The notes under the pieces are model-generated. The model saw only the letters and a list, made by a program, of their open reading frames with translations, had not been told where the DNA came from and made no database searches. DNA of 64,000 nucleotides from positions 310,001 through 374,000 of the forward strand of contig NZ_FOEP01000002.1 of the NCBI RefSeq assembly GCF_900110775.1. Reading direction: 5' to 3'. Below, in pieces: positions 43,965-51,010 of this stretch (positions within the stretch are counted from its first letter, which is position 1; each line of letters begins with the position of its first letter). The translations under genes and the position numbers were made by a program. The DNA is from Thalassovita taeanensis (GTDB lineage Bacteria; Pseudomonadota; Alphaproteobacteria; Rhodobacterales; Rhodobacteraceae).

Positions 43965-44735
43965 TTATTTCACAGCAACTTTGGGCCTCAGTACATGCGG
44001 CATCGCAGGATCATACAGCGCCGAATCCTTAAAATCGCCCACTTCGCCCAACACCGGCCCCACCAGAATCAGCGCCGTGCGGGTGATCTTTTCGGCCCGC
44101 ACCTTGGCGTGCATATCCGCCAGCGTGCCACGAATGAACAATTGATCCGGCCAGCCCACACGGTACGCCACCACCACCGGGCAATCTGCGCCATAGTACG
44201 GGCTCAGCTGCCGCTCGATCTCACGCAGGTTCCGCACCCCCAGATGAATCGCCAGCGTCGCCCCGGTGCGGGCAAAATTCTCCAGCGTCTCACCGGCAGG
44301 CATCGAGGTCGATTTCATCGACACCCGTGTCAGCACGATCGACTGCGCCACCTCCGGCACCGTCAACTCCTGCCCCAAGGCCGCCGCCGCCGCTGCATAC
44401 GCGGGCACGCCGGGGATCACCTGATAGTCAATCCCATCCGCCCTCAGCCGCCGGATCTGCTCGGCAATCGCGCCATAAAGCGACGGATCGCCCGAATGCA
44501 CCCGCGCCACATCCTCGCCCCGGCCATGCGCCGCAACGATCTCGGCATGCGTGTCATCCAGCGTCATCGGCGCCGTATCCAGAACCCGCGCCCCCTCCGG
44601 TGCCCCGGCCACCACCTCGGCGGGCACCAAAGACCCGGCATAAAGACACACCGGACACGCCCCAATCAACCGCTGCGCCTTCAGCGTCAACAACTCCGGA
44701 TCACCCGGCCCCGCCCCAATGAAATAAACTGTCAT
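43965..44735 (-). CDS. cobM: Precorrin-4 C11-methyltransferase
   Basis: This 256-residue SAM-dependent tetrapyrrole methylase (CbiF/CobM) has IGAGPGDPELLTLKAQRLI at the N-terminus, VARVHSGDPSLYGAIAEQIR and YQVIPGVPAYAAAAAALGQELTVPEV. It is the last methylase gene of the minus-strand cobalamin operon, 35 bases after cobJ. It adds the C11 methyl group. Confidence 0.95.
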   Translation of the reverse strand: MTVYFIGAGPGDPELLTLKAQRLIGACPVCLYAGSLVPAEVVAGAPEGARVLDTAPMTLDDTHAEIVAAHGRGEDVARVHSGDPSLYGAIAEQIRRLRADGIDYQVIPGVPAYAAAAAALGQELTVPEVAQSIVLTRVSMKSTSMPAGETLENFARTGATLAIHLGVRNLREIERQLSPYYGADCPVVVAYRVGWPDQLFIRGTLADMHAKVRAEKITRTALILVGPVLGEVGDFKDSALYDPAMPHVLRPKVAVK

Positions 44736-44743
44736 GGCTCAGG

Positions 44744-44773
44744 CCCCCTGTTTCTTTCTGATAAAAATACTCA
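44744..44773 (-). repeat. AT-rich intergenic element, copy 1
   Basis: On the minus strand GAGTATTTTTATCAGAAAGA then AACAGGGGG bridges the cobJ stop and the cobM start. A near-identical element precedes cobL at 48545-48572. Confidence 0.65.
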
Positions 44774-46588
44774 CTGCGCCACCCCCGCCGCCAGATCACC
44801 GTCGATCTTGCGCGCATAGCCGCGCGGCGTGAACATCCGCGGCCCCTCGCCCAACTGCGCCAACCGGCTGTTGCTCGACCCGATCAGAACCACGGTCAGC
44901 ATGTCCACCTCATCAACCTCCAATTGATCCAACCGGCGATAGCGCACATGCTCCTCGGGCCGCCCCAACGAGCTGGCCAACATGACCGGCGTATCCCCCG
45001 GACGGTGCTGCAACAGAATATCACGCGCCTCCGCCAACAACGTCCGCCGGGTCTTGGATACCGGGTTATAGAACGCGATCACAAAATCGCCCTCTGCCGC
45101 CGCCTTCAGCCGCCGCAAGATATCATCCCGTGGCGTCAACAGGTCACTCAGCGAAATCGTGCAGAAATCATGCCCCAACGGCGCCCCGGCCCGCGCAGCG
45201 GCCCCCTGAAGCGCCGAAACGCCGGGCGAGCAGACAACCTCTACCCGGTGCGCCGCATCAGAAACCCCATGCTCGTCCGGCCCGCGATCCAGAAGTTCGA
45301 ACACCAGCGCGCCCATCGCGTAAATTCCCGCATCTCCGGAACACACCAGCGCCACGTTTTTGCCCTTGGCCGCTTGCTCCAGCGCATAGCGGCACCGCGC
45401 CTCCTCGCCACCCAACGGGAAATCGCTGCGCGCCTTGCCGGTCGCCAAAGGCCCCAGCAGGTCGATATACAGCCCATAGCCCACCAGCTCCTCAGCCTCG
45501 GCCACCAATCGGCTGACCTCAGGCGTGCGCCAAGCCGCCTGACCCGGCCCGATCCCCACCACAGACAACCGCCCGCGAGACCGCCCCGGCATTTGCGTCA
45601 TCGGCTGCTCTGCCCGCGCGACCGCACAGGTACAGGTGGCGGTCTTCACCTTCTCGACCACCAATACCCCACCACAGGCCAAGGCCGCGCCTTCGCTCAC
45701 CCCGTGACACCCCACTTCGGCAAAAACCACTTCTGAGGGATGCGCCAATTGCCCCGCAAATACCTCCAGCTCCGCCGCCGTGAACAACCGCAGCGGCACG
45801 TCCAGACGCCGCGCCACCTCGTTCATCGCGGGTTCGTCCGCCTTCAGATCGATCGAGGCGACGCAGGCCACTGCCCCCGGCGCAATCCCGGCCTTGTCCA
45901 GCGTGTCGCTGACCAGTGCCCACAGCTCCTCAGGGTCGGCATTGCGCGCACAGCCCAGCCCCAGCGCAAACCGCTGCGGATGATAGACCAGCCGCGCTTC
46001 GCCGCCCTGCGCGGGCGCTTCGCTTACCAGCAACTCCACCGCGCCGCCCGTCTCCTCGACGCCAAAGATATTCTCGCCGCTGACACGCAGCCCCTTACCT
46101 GACAGCAAAGCCGCCATCGCGCCCTTGGCATCCGCAGGATTGGCCAGCCGATACCCCGCCGGTGGCTCATCCAGCGCCACGCCCATCGCCACATCGCCCG
46201 CTGTGGTCACCGCAGCGACCCCGCCCAAAGCCTGTGCAATCTCGCGCACCAAACGGTTCGCCCCCCGGTGCCCGCCCAGCAGCGGCACAACCACCGCACC
46301 ATCGTCGGAGACCGAAACAACCGGCGGCTCGGCCCGCTTGTCGGCCAGTAAAGGCGCCACCGCCCGGATCAGAATCCCGCTGGCACAGACCCCAACCACC
46401 GGCACCCCGGCGGCAAACAGATCACGCGCATGATCCAACGCATTGGGGAAAAACGCGTCCGCCGCGCTCACCCGTCCCTCGCGCCCATGCATCTGCGCGC
46501 CCAAGGCGTCAGCCACGCGCCGCGCCACGCCTTCACCCGACGCGCTCAGCGCCAGAACCACAGGTTTCGCAGTTCCGTTCACAACCAT
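44771..46588 (-). CDS. cobJ: CbiG-CobJ fusion: cobalamin protein CbiG plus precorrin-3B C17-methyltransferase
   Basis: This 605-residue fusion starts at ATG 46588, overlapping the cobI stop by 10 bases. Residues 1 to about 345 are a full CbiG: the N-terminal domain has GILIRAVAPLLADKR and PLLGGHRGANRLV, the central linker follows, and the C-terminal CobE-like domain has LGCARNADPEELW and FAEVGCHGVSEGAAL. The rest is a SAM-dependent CobJ/CbiH methylase (VVGIGPGQAAWRTPEV, VCSGDAGIYAMGALVFELL, VCSPGVSALQGAAARAGAPLGHDF). CobJ methylates C17 with ring contraction; CbiG opens the lactone ring in the anaerobic route. It is notable because a late-cobalt subunit, CobN, is also present. Confidence 0.92.
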   Translation of the reverse strand: MVVNGTAKPVVLALSASGEGVARRVADALGAQMHGREGRVSAADAFFPNALDHARDLFAAGVPVVGVCASGILIRAVAPLLADKRAEPPVVSVSDDGAVVVPLLGGHRGANRLVREIAQALGGVAAVTTAGDVAMGVALDEPPAGYRLANPADAKGAMAALLSGKGLRVSGENIFGVEETGGAVELLVSEAPAQGGEARLVYHPQRFALGLGCARNADPEELWALVSDTLDKAGIAPGAVACVASIDLKADEPAMNEVARRLDVPLRLFTAAELEVFAGQLAHPSEVVFAEVGCHGVSEGAALACGGVLVVEKVKTATCTCAVARAEQPMTQMPGRSRGRLSVVGIGPGQAAWRTPEVSRLVAEAEELVGYGLYIDLLGPLATGKARSDFPLGGEEARCRYALEQAAKGKNVALVCSGDAGIYAMGALVFELLDRGPDEHGVSDAAHRVEVVCSPGVSALQGAAARAGAPLGHDFCTISLSDLLTPRDDILRRLKAAAEGDFVIAFYNPVSKTRRTLLAEARDILLQHRPGDTPVMLASSLGRPEEHVRYRRLDQLEVDEVDMLTVVLIGSSNSRLAQLGEGPRMFTPRGYARKIDGDLAAGVAQ

Positions 46589-47280
46589 GGATCGGCCCCT
46601 TTTGTCAGCAAAATCATTGAAAAATACGGCGCGCGCTCCGGCGCTTCCGCCAGCGGACAAACCACCTCGTCCGGCAGGCTGGCCCGCTCCACATACATCG
46701 CGCGATCCGTCAGGCCCAACCCCTCGATCACACCCCGGATCTTGGCCAGATGCCGCCCCACCTTCATGATGACAACGCTCTCGGCCCCCTCGATTCGGCT
46801 GCGCAGCTCGTCCTCGGGCAAGGGGCCCGGCAGCACCGTCAGCCGCTCGTTGCGCGCCGCCAAAGGCATTCCGGCCCGCGCCGCACAGGTGGTGATGCTG
46901 GTCACGCCCGGCACCACCTCCACCTCGAACCGCGCGCTCAGCCGCGCAAACAGATACATGAACGAGCCATAGAAAAAAGGATCGCCCTCGCACAGGCACA
47001 CCACATCCTCGCCCGCCTGCAACACCGCCGCGATCTCGGCCGCACCCTTGTCATAGGCCGCCTGCGCAGGCGCGCGCTCCACGGTCATCGGCACGTCCAT
47101 CACGATCTCGCGGCACCCCGCCGGGATCACCGCAGCCGCGATCGAGCGGGCAAAGCTTTCGCCCCCCGCCAACGCCGGATAGGCCACGACCGAGGCCCCC
47201 GAAATCAGCCGATGCGCCCGCAGCGTCATCAGATCGGGGTCCCCCGGTCCAAGGCCCACACCAAACAGTTTACCCGCCAT
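46579..47280 (-). CDS. cobI: Precorrin-2 C20-methyltransferase
   Basis: This 233-residue tetrapyrrole methylase of the CobI/CbiL group has FGVGLGPGDPDLMTLRAHRLI, VVCLCEGDPFFYGSFMYLF (the EGDPxFYGSF form is specific to C20 methylases) and VEVVPGVTSITTCAARAGMPL. It methylates precorrin-2, or its cobalt form, at C20, the branch point away from siroheme. It lies 54 bases after cobL. Confidence 0.95.
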   Translation of the reverse strand: MAGKLFGVGLGPGDPDLMTLRAHRLISGASVVAYPALAGGESFARSIAAAVIPAGCREIVMDVPMTVERAPAQAAYDKGAAEIAAVLQAGEDVVCLCEGDPFFYGSFMYLFARLSARFEVEVVPGVTSITTCAARAGMPLAARNERLTVLPGPLPEDELRSRIEGAESVVIMKVGRHLAKIRGVIEGLGLTDRAMYVERASLPDEVVCPLAEAPERAPYFSMILLTKGADPWL

Positions 47281-47334
47281 GCGCCGCCCCTTTCATCTTT
47301 CCCAAAACATACACATCCCGCCCGCGCCAAACCG

Positions 47335-48537
47335 TCATCGTTTGATCAGGCTCCACTGCGTCACCGGCATCAATGGCCGCCACCCGGTGCGCGGCCCGAT
47401 CGGCTCGGCCCTGCTGACCTGGATCTTTACCAACTGCCCGCCAAACTCCTTGTGCAGCGCCACCAGAACCGCCTCGCTTTCCAGCGTCACCGCATTGGCC
47501 ACCAGCCGCCCCAAAGGCCGCAACGCGCCCCACGCCGCCTCGAACACCTCACGGCTCAGCCCGCCACCGATGAACACCGCATCCGGCGCCTCCAGCCCCG
47601 CCAATGCCGCAGGCACCACGCCGTCCACAAGCTCCAGCTTCGGCACCCCAAGCGCCAGCGCATTCGCCGCCGCCATCGCCCGGCGGTCCGCCCGCGGTTC
47701 AATCCCGATCGCACGAGCATAGCGCGCACCGCGCATCCATTCCACCGCGACCGAACCACAGCCAGTGCCAATGTCCCACAGCAACGCCCCGCGCATCGGC
47801 ATCAGCTTGGCCAAAGTCGCCGCGCGAACCTCTTGCTTGGTCATCGTGCCATCATGCTGAAACAAATCATCCGCCAACCCCGGCACCCGAGGCAGCAACG
47901 CCGCCCCCGGCGCTGCCAAACACTCGACCGCCAGCGTGTTGAACGCCGGAACGTCATGGTTCCAGCTTTCCGCCACGCCCTCGAACCGCGCTTCATCCTT
48001 GCCGCCCATGGCCGCCAACACCACCATCCGCGACCCACCGAACCCGCGCTCGGTCAGGAACCGCGCAATCTGCCCCGGCGTTTCGGCCCCAGTGGTCAGA
48101 ATCAGCAACCGCACATCCGGCTGAATGAACGCGATCATCTGCTCCACCGGGCGACCGTGCACCGTCAGCGTCTCAACATCCGCCATGCTCCACCCCATCC
48201 GGGCGGCGGCCAGCTGAAACGCGCTCAACTGCGGATGATAGACAATCTCCTGCGGATCGATCTCGCGACCAATCCGTGCGCCAACCGAAAACCACAGCGG
48301 ATCGCCCGTGGCCAAAACCACCACGCGCCGCCCTTTCAGCCCCTTCAACACCTCGATCAACGCGTTGAAGGGCGAGGGCCAGGCCAAACGCTCGGCCTTC
48401 ACCCCGCCCGACAGCAGATGATGCCGATCACCGCCAATGATCACATCGGCAGCCTCGACCACAGCGCGGGTGGCGGGCACCAGCCCCTCCATCCCGTCCT
48501 CGCCAATGCCGACAATATGCACCCACGGATCAGACAT
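47335..48537 (-). CDS. cobL: Bifunctional precorrin-6B C5,15-methyltransferase / C12-decarboxylase
   Basis: The protein has 400 residues from ATG 48537 (GGGG upstream). The N-terminal CbiE-like methylase (HIVGIGEDGMEGL, LATGDPLWFSVGARIG) is joined to a CbiT-like Rossmann methyltransferase (LLWDIGTGCGSVAVEWMRG, DAVFIGGGLSREVFE). CobL adds the C5 and C15 methyls and decarboxylates the C12 acetate. It follows cobH by 72 bases that contain an AT-rich dispersed element supplying the ribosome-binding site. Confidence 0.95.
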   Translation of the reverse strand: MSDPWVHIVGIGEDGMEGLVPATRAVVEAADVIIGGDRHHLLSGGVKAERLAWPSPFNALIEVLKGLKGRRVVVLATGDPLWFSVGARIGREIDPQEIVYHPQLSAFQLAAARMGWSMADVETLTVHGRPVEQMIAFIQPDVRLLILTTGAETPGQIARFLTERGFGGSRMVVLAAMGGKDEARFEGVAESWNHDVPAFNTLAVECLAAPGAALLPRVPGLADDLFQHDGTMTKQEVRAATLAKLMPMRGALLWDIGTGCGSVAVEWMRGARYARAIGIEPRADRRAMAAANALALGVPKLELVDGVVPAALAGLEAPDAVFIGGGLSREVFEAAWGALRPLGRLVANAVTLESEAVLVALHKEFGGQLVKIQVSRAEPIGPRTGWRPLMPVTQWSLIKR

Positions 48538-48544
48538 GATCACA

Positions 48545-48572
48545 CCCCGTTTCTTTCTGATGTAAATACTCA
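48545..48572 (-). repeat. AT-rich intergenic element, copy 2
   Basis: On the minus strand GAGTATTTACATCAGAAAGA then AACGGGG ends 7 bases before the cobL ATG. It closely matches the element at 44744-44773. Confidence 0.65.
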
Positions 48573-48609
48573 AACTGCGCGCCCCCACCTAAGGCACCAC
48601 GCCCAAGGC

Positions 48610-49248
48610 TCATCCCGCGATCTCCGGCAATCCTGCCGCCAGTGCGTTCACCGCAGCCGAGGCAATCGCCGACCCGCCGCGCCGCCCGCGCAAGGCTACG
48701 AATTCGCACCCCTGCGGGCGTTCGGCCAGTTCCGCCTTGCTTTCTGCCGCGCCGACGAACCCCACCGGGAAGCCAAGGATCACCGCAGGCTTCGGGGCGC
48801 CTGCCTCAAGCAGCTCAAGCAGATGAAACAGCGCGGTGGGGGCATTGCCGATCGCCACCACGGCGCCCTCCAGCCGATCGGCCCACAACTCCACCGCCGC
48901 CGCCGACCGCGTATTGCCGATCCTCTTCGCCCGCTCGGGCACAGACGGATCATTCAGCGTCACCACCACATCGTTGCCCGCCGGAAGATAGCGCCGGATG
49001 ATCCCCGCCCCCACCATTTCGCAATCGCACAAAACCGGGGCGCCACGCTGCAACGCAGCGTGGCCAGCCTCATACGCCCCTCGCGAGAACGCCAGCCGGT
49101 CCGCCACCTCGACCATGCCACAGGCATGAATCAGGCGGATCGCAAGTGCTTCCATCCCCGGCCCGAACCGCTCCAGCCGCGCCTCTTCGCGCACGGTGGC
49201 AAAACTGGCGGCATAGATCGCGCTGGGGTCTTTTTCGTAAGGACGCAT
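48610..49248 (-). CDS. cobH: Precorrin-8X methylmutase
   Basis: This 212-residue enzyme moves the C11 methyl to C12, giving hydrogenobyrinate (or cobyrinate if cobalt is present). The active-site histidine is in IRLIHACGMVEVADRL (about residue 42), and VLCDCEMVGAGI, GNAPTALFHLLEL and GFPVGFVGAAESK are standard family segments. It is second in the methylase run after cbiX, separated by 72 bases that contain the dispersed element at 49277. Confidence 0.96.
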   Translation of the reverse strand: MRPYEKDPSAIYAASFATVREEARLERFGPGMEALAIRLIHACGMVEVADRLAFSRGAYEAGHAALQRGAPVLCDCEMVGAGIIRRYLPAGNDVVVTLNDPSVPERAKRIGNTRSAAAVELWADRLEGAVVAIGNAPTALFHLLELLEAGAPKPAVILGFPVGFVGAAESKAELAERPQGCEFVALRGRRGGSAIASAAVNALAAGLPEIAG

Positions 49249-49276
49249 CGGCAGGCCTTGCTTGAGCGGAGAGCGA

Positions 49277-49312
49277 TGGAGCCTCCGGCGGGGATATTTG
49301 AAAAATGTGAAA
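49277..49312 (+). repeat. Dispersed 3'-end-associated element, copy 4
   Basis: GCCTCCGGCGGGGATATTTG then AAAAATGTGAA. On the minus strand it starts 8-9 bases after the cbiX stop. Confidence 0.8.
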
Positions 49313-49320
49313 CGCGCAGG

Positions 49321-50463
49321 TCAGCGCCTGTGCTTGCGCGCGCTTTCCGGTCCGTGCGGGTGGTCCGCGTGCGGGTATTCGGGGTGGGAATGATCGTTGT
49401 CGTGATGATGGTGATCATGCCCGTGGGCGTGGCTGTGGTCGTGACTGTGATCGTGCCCGTGGCTGTGGCTGTGGGAATGACCATGGTCGTGGCTGTGATG
49501 ATCCTCAGCCTCCAGTCGGCACTCGCCCGTGCAGAACGTGTCGCACAGCGCGCAATCGGCCACGTTTGACCCCGGCGCGCTGGCGCCCTGGCCTTCGACG
49601 TGGTGGTGATGGCTTTCCTGTACCGCGCCAACCTCGGCCTCGAACCCCAGAACCTGAGTGCGATATTTGCAGGTGCCGCAGGTTGGCGGAACCACCTCGC
49701 CGACCTGTTCGGTCACGCGTTCGGCAAAGGTTTCCAGGACCTTGGGGTGATCATTCAGATACCCGGCTTTGACAAACTGAATGTCGGGGTTTTGCGCCGC
49801 CACCTGATCGGTGAAGCCATAGATGCGGTCAATCAGGATGCCGGTGAACAGGAAATACGGGAACACGATGATCCGCTTATACCCCAGCTTGGCCGCGTGG
49901 GTCAGGCAGGGCTCTACAAGCGGGAAGGTCACGCCGGAATATCCGACCTCCAACCAACCGAATCCCATGCCTTCCTGCAGCATCCGCGCGACCTTGGCGA
50001 CATTGCCGTTGGCATCCGGGTCAGAGGCCCCGCGCCCGATCACCACCAGACAGGTTTCGTGCAGCGCCACCTCGCCCAGATCGGCGTTGGCGTGCTCCAC
50101 CGCCTCTTGGACACGGGCACCTGCGGCGGCGATCATCTTGGGGTCCACCCCCAACTCGCGGCCATACGACACCTCGATCCCGTGGGTCGCGGCATAGGTA
50201 TTCAGCACCGTGGGGATATCGTTCTTGGAATGCATCGCCGCGAACAACATGCCCGGCACCGCCAGAATACGATCACAGCCCTTGTTGCGCAGCCGATCCA
50301 GCCCGTCGCGGATCACCGGATTGGCAAACTCGAGATAGCCGTAATCCATCTCCCACCCCTGTGGCAGATAGGCTGGCAGCTTGCGCGCCAAAACGCTGAA
50401 TTCATCCACTGCCGACTGGCTACGAGAGCCATGCCCGCAAATCATCACACCGATTTTTGTCAT
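49321..50463 (-). CDS. cbiX: Sirohydrochlorin cobaltochelatase with cysteine- and histidine-rich tail
   Basis: The protein has 380 residues. Two CbiX/CbiK-like halves carry the metal site MICGHGSRSQSAVDEF at the N-terminus, AVPGMLFAAMHSKNDIP, and the second-half VVIGRGASDPDANGNVAK. The tail has CGTCKYRT and CALCDTFCTGEC, likely an iron-sulfur or metal site, then about 60 residues with over 20 histidines (for example HSHDHGHSHSHSHGHDHSHD). CbiX inserts cobalt into sirohydrochlorin at the start of the cobalt-early route. The tail probably stores or delivers cobalt. It lies 3 bases after the small membrane-protein gene. Confidence 0.93.
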   Translation of the reverse strand: MTKIGVMICGHGSRSQSAVDEFSVLARKLPAYLPQGWEMDYGYLEFANPVIRDGLDRLRNKGCDRILAVPGMLFAAMHSKNDIPTVLNTYAATHGIEVSYGRELGVDPKMIAAAGARVQEAVEHANADLGEVALHETCLVVIGRGASDPDANGNVAKVARMLQEGMGFGWLEVGYSGVTFPLVEPCLTHAAKLGYKRIIVFPYFLFTGILIDRIYGFTDQVAAQNPDIQFVKAGYLNDHPKVLETFAERVTEQVGEVVPPTCGTCKYRTQVLGFEAEVGAVQESHHHHVEGQGASAPGSNVADCALCDTFCTGECRLEAEDHHSHDHGHSHSHSHGHDHSHDHSHAHGHDHHHHDNDHSHPEYPHADHPHGPESARKHRR

Positions 50464-50466
50464 ATC

Positions 50467-50703
50467 TCAGGCGTCCTGCAATTCTTCGTCGCAAGGCGCT
50501 TCGGCCTCGTCCGAGGCTGCCTCGTCCTTGCCTTTGCCCTTCAGCCCTTGCCACAGCCCGATCGCAATGGCCGCGCCGATGGCAACACCGGCCAGCCAAT
50601 GACCGTGACCGGCAACCTCGGCCAGATGACCGGGATGCGCCGCCGCTTGACCGGCCCAGACCGCAGGCAAAAGCCCCGCCAGAATTGCATGGAAATATCT
50701 CAT
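50467..50703 (-). CDS. Small exported/membrane protein at the head of the cbiX operon
   Basis: This 78-residue protein has GAAGGAGAGAGAC directly before ATG 50703. A signal-like N-terminus (HAILAGLLPAVWAGQAAA) is followed by a histidine-containing stretch HPGHLAEVAGHGHW, one membrane helix (LAGVAIGAAIAIGLWQGL) and an acidic cytoplasmic-type tail ending CDEELQDA. It resembles small Rhodobacteraceae proteins now grouped as a DUF (possibly DUF6732), and the histidine pattern recalls HupE/CbtB metal proteins. Its place directly before cbiX and behind a structured leader suggests a role in cobalt handling; this is inference. Confidence 0.7.
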   Translation of the reverse strand: MRYFHAILAGLLPAVWAGQAAAHPGHLAEVAGHGHWLAGVAIGAAIAIGLWQGLKGKGKDEAASDEAEAPCDEELQDA

Positions 50704-50836
50704 GTCTCTCTCCTTCGACCACCAAAATATGAAGAGAGGGCACCGCGGAAAGCGGCACCTGACGACGCTGGTCGCGCGATCCCCTGATTGGGTCGATCCC
50801 GCCAGCACACCTCTCCGGCCCATATGGGCTTCGTCG
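50704..50836 (-). ncRNA. Structured 5' leader of the cbiX operon, class unknown
   Basis: On the minus strand, after the likely promoter, come a hairpin GCCC-ATAT-GGGC (50829-50818) and then GAGAGG (50815-50810) able to pair with CCTCTC (50739-50734). This pairing encloses two arms: GCTGG/CCAGC (50806-50802 with 50771-50767) and a near-perfect 8-bp stem with two G-T pairs (50759-50740). It lacks the GGGAA, GCCACTG and AGCCAGGAGACC boxes of a cobalamin riboswitch. Pairing was judged by eye. Confidence 0.5.
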
Positions 50837-50842
50837 AGGATT

Positions 50843-50871
50843 GGTATAGGCGCAGCACCGCTCAAGAGCAA
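50843..50871 (-). promoter_or_regulatory. Candidate promoter of the cbiX operon
   Basis: On the minus strand TTGCTC (50871-50866) and TATACC (50848-50843) are separated by 17 bases. Transcription would start near 50836, exactly at the beginning of the structured leader. The rest of the 307-base gap (50872-51010) holds the promoter of the divergent yqjG-type gene; I see no further features. Confidence 0.45.
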
Positions 50872-51010
50872 TTGCAGAAACGGCGCGCTTGCCGAGCTTT
50901 GCGACACGAGGCCCGCCGTTTTGTGCACTGACGCACCCCCGATGCGCGCCAGCCCCGGTTTCCTGAAACGTTGCCGCACGTTACCAAGGGCGCAAAGAGG
51001 AGACATGAAC

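Noticed and set aside
46589-46999. N-terminal extension of the CbiG-CobJ frame
   Set aside because: It overlaps cobI in another frame and is arginine/glycine-rich. CbiG homology starts right after ATG 46588.
49380-49520. Tandem repeat or CRISPR-like array
   Set aside because: The repetitive look comes from histidine-aspartate codons (GTG-ATG-type triplets on the plus strand) in the CbiX tail. There are no fixed-length repeats with unique spacers.
46750-49569. A 939-codon open frame on the plus strand across the cobalamin genes
   Set aside because: It lies entirely antisense to cobI, cobL, cobH and part of cbiX. Its translation is a histidine-, arginine- and proline-rich low-complexity sequence without recognisable domains, as expected of a shadow frame in GC-rich DNA.
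50704-51000. Cobalamin riboswitch upstream of the cbiX operon
   Set aside because: Neither strand shows the GGGAA, GCCACTG or B12-box sequences that are clear at 60301-60493, so the leader was kept as an unassigned class.
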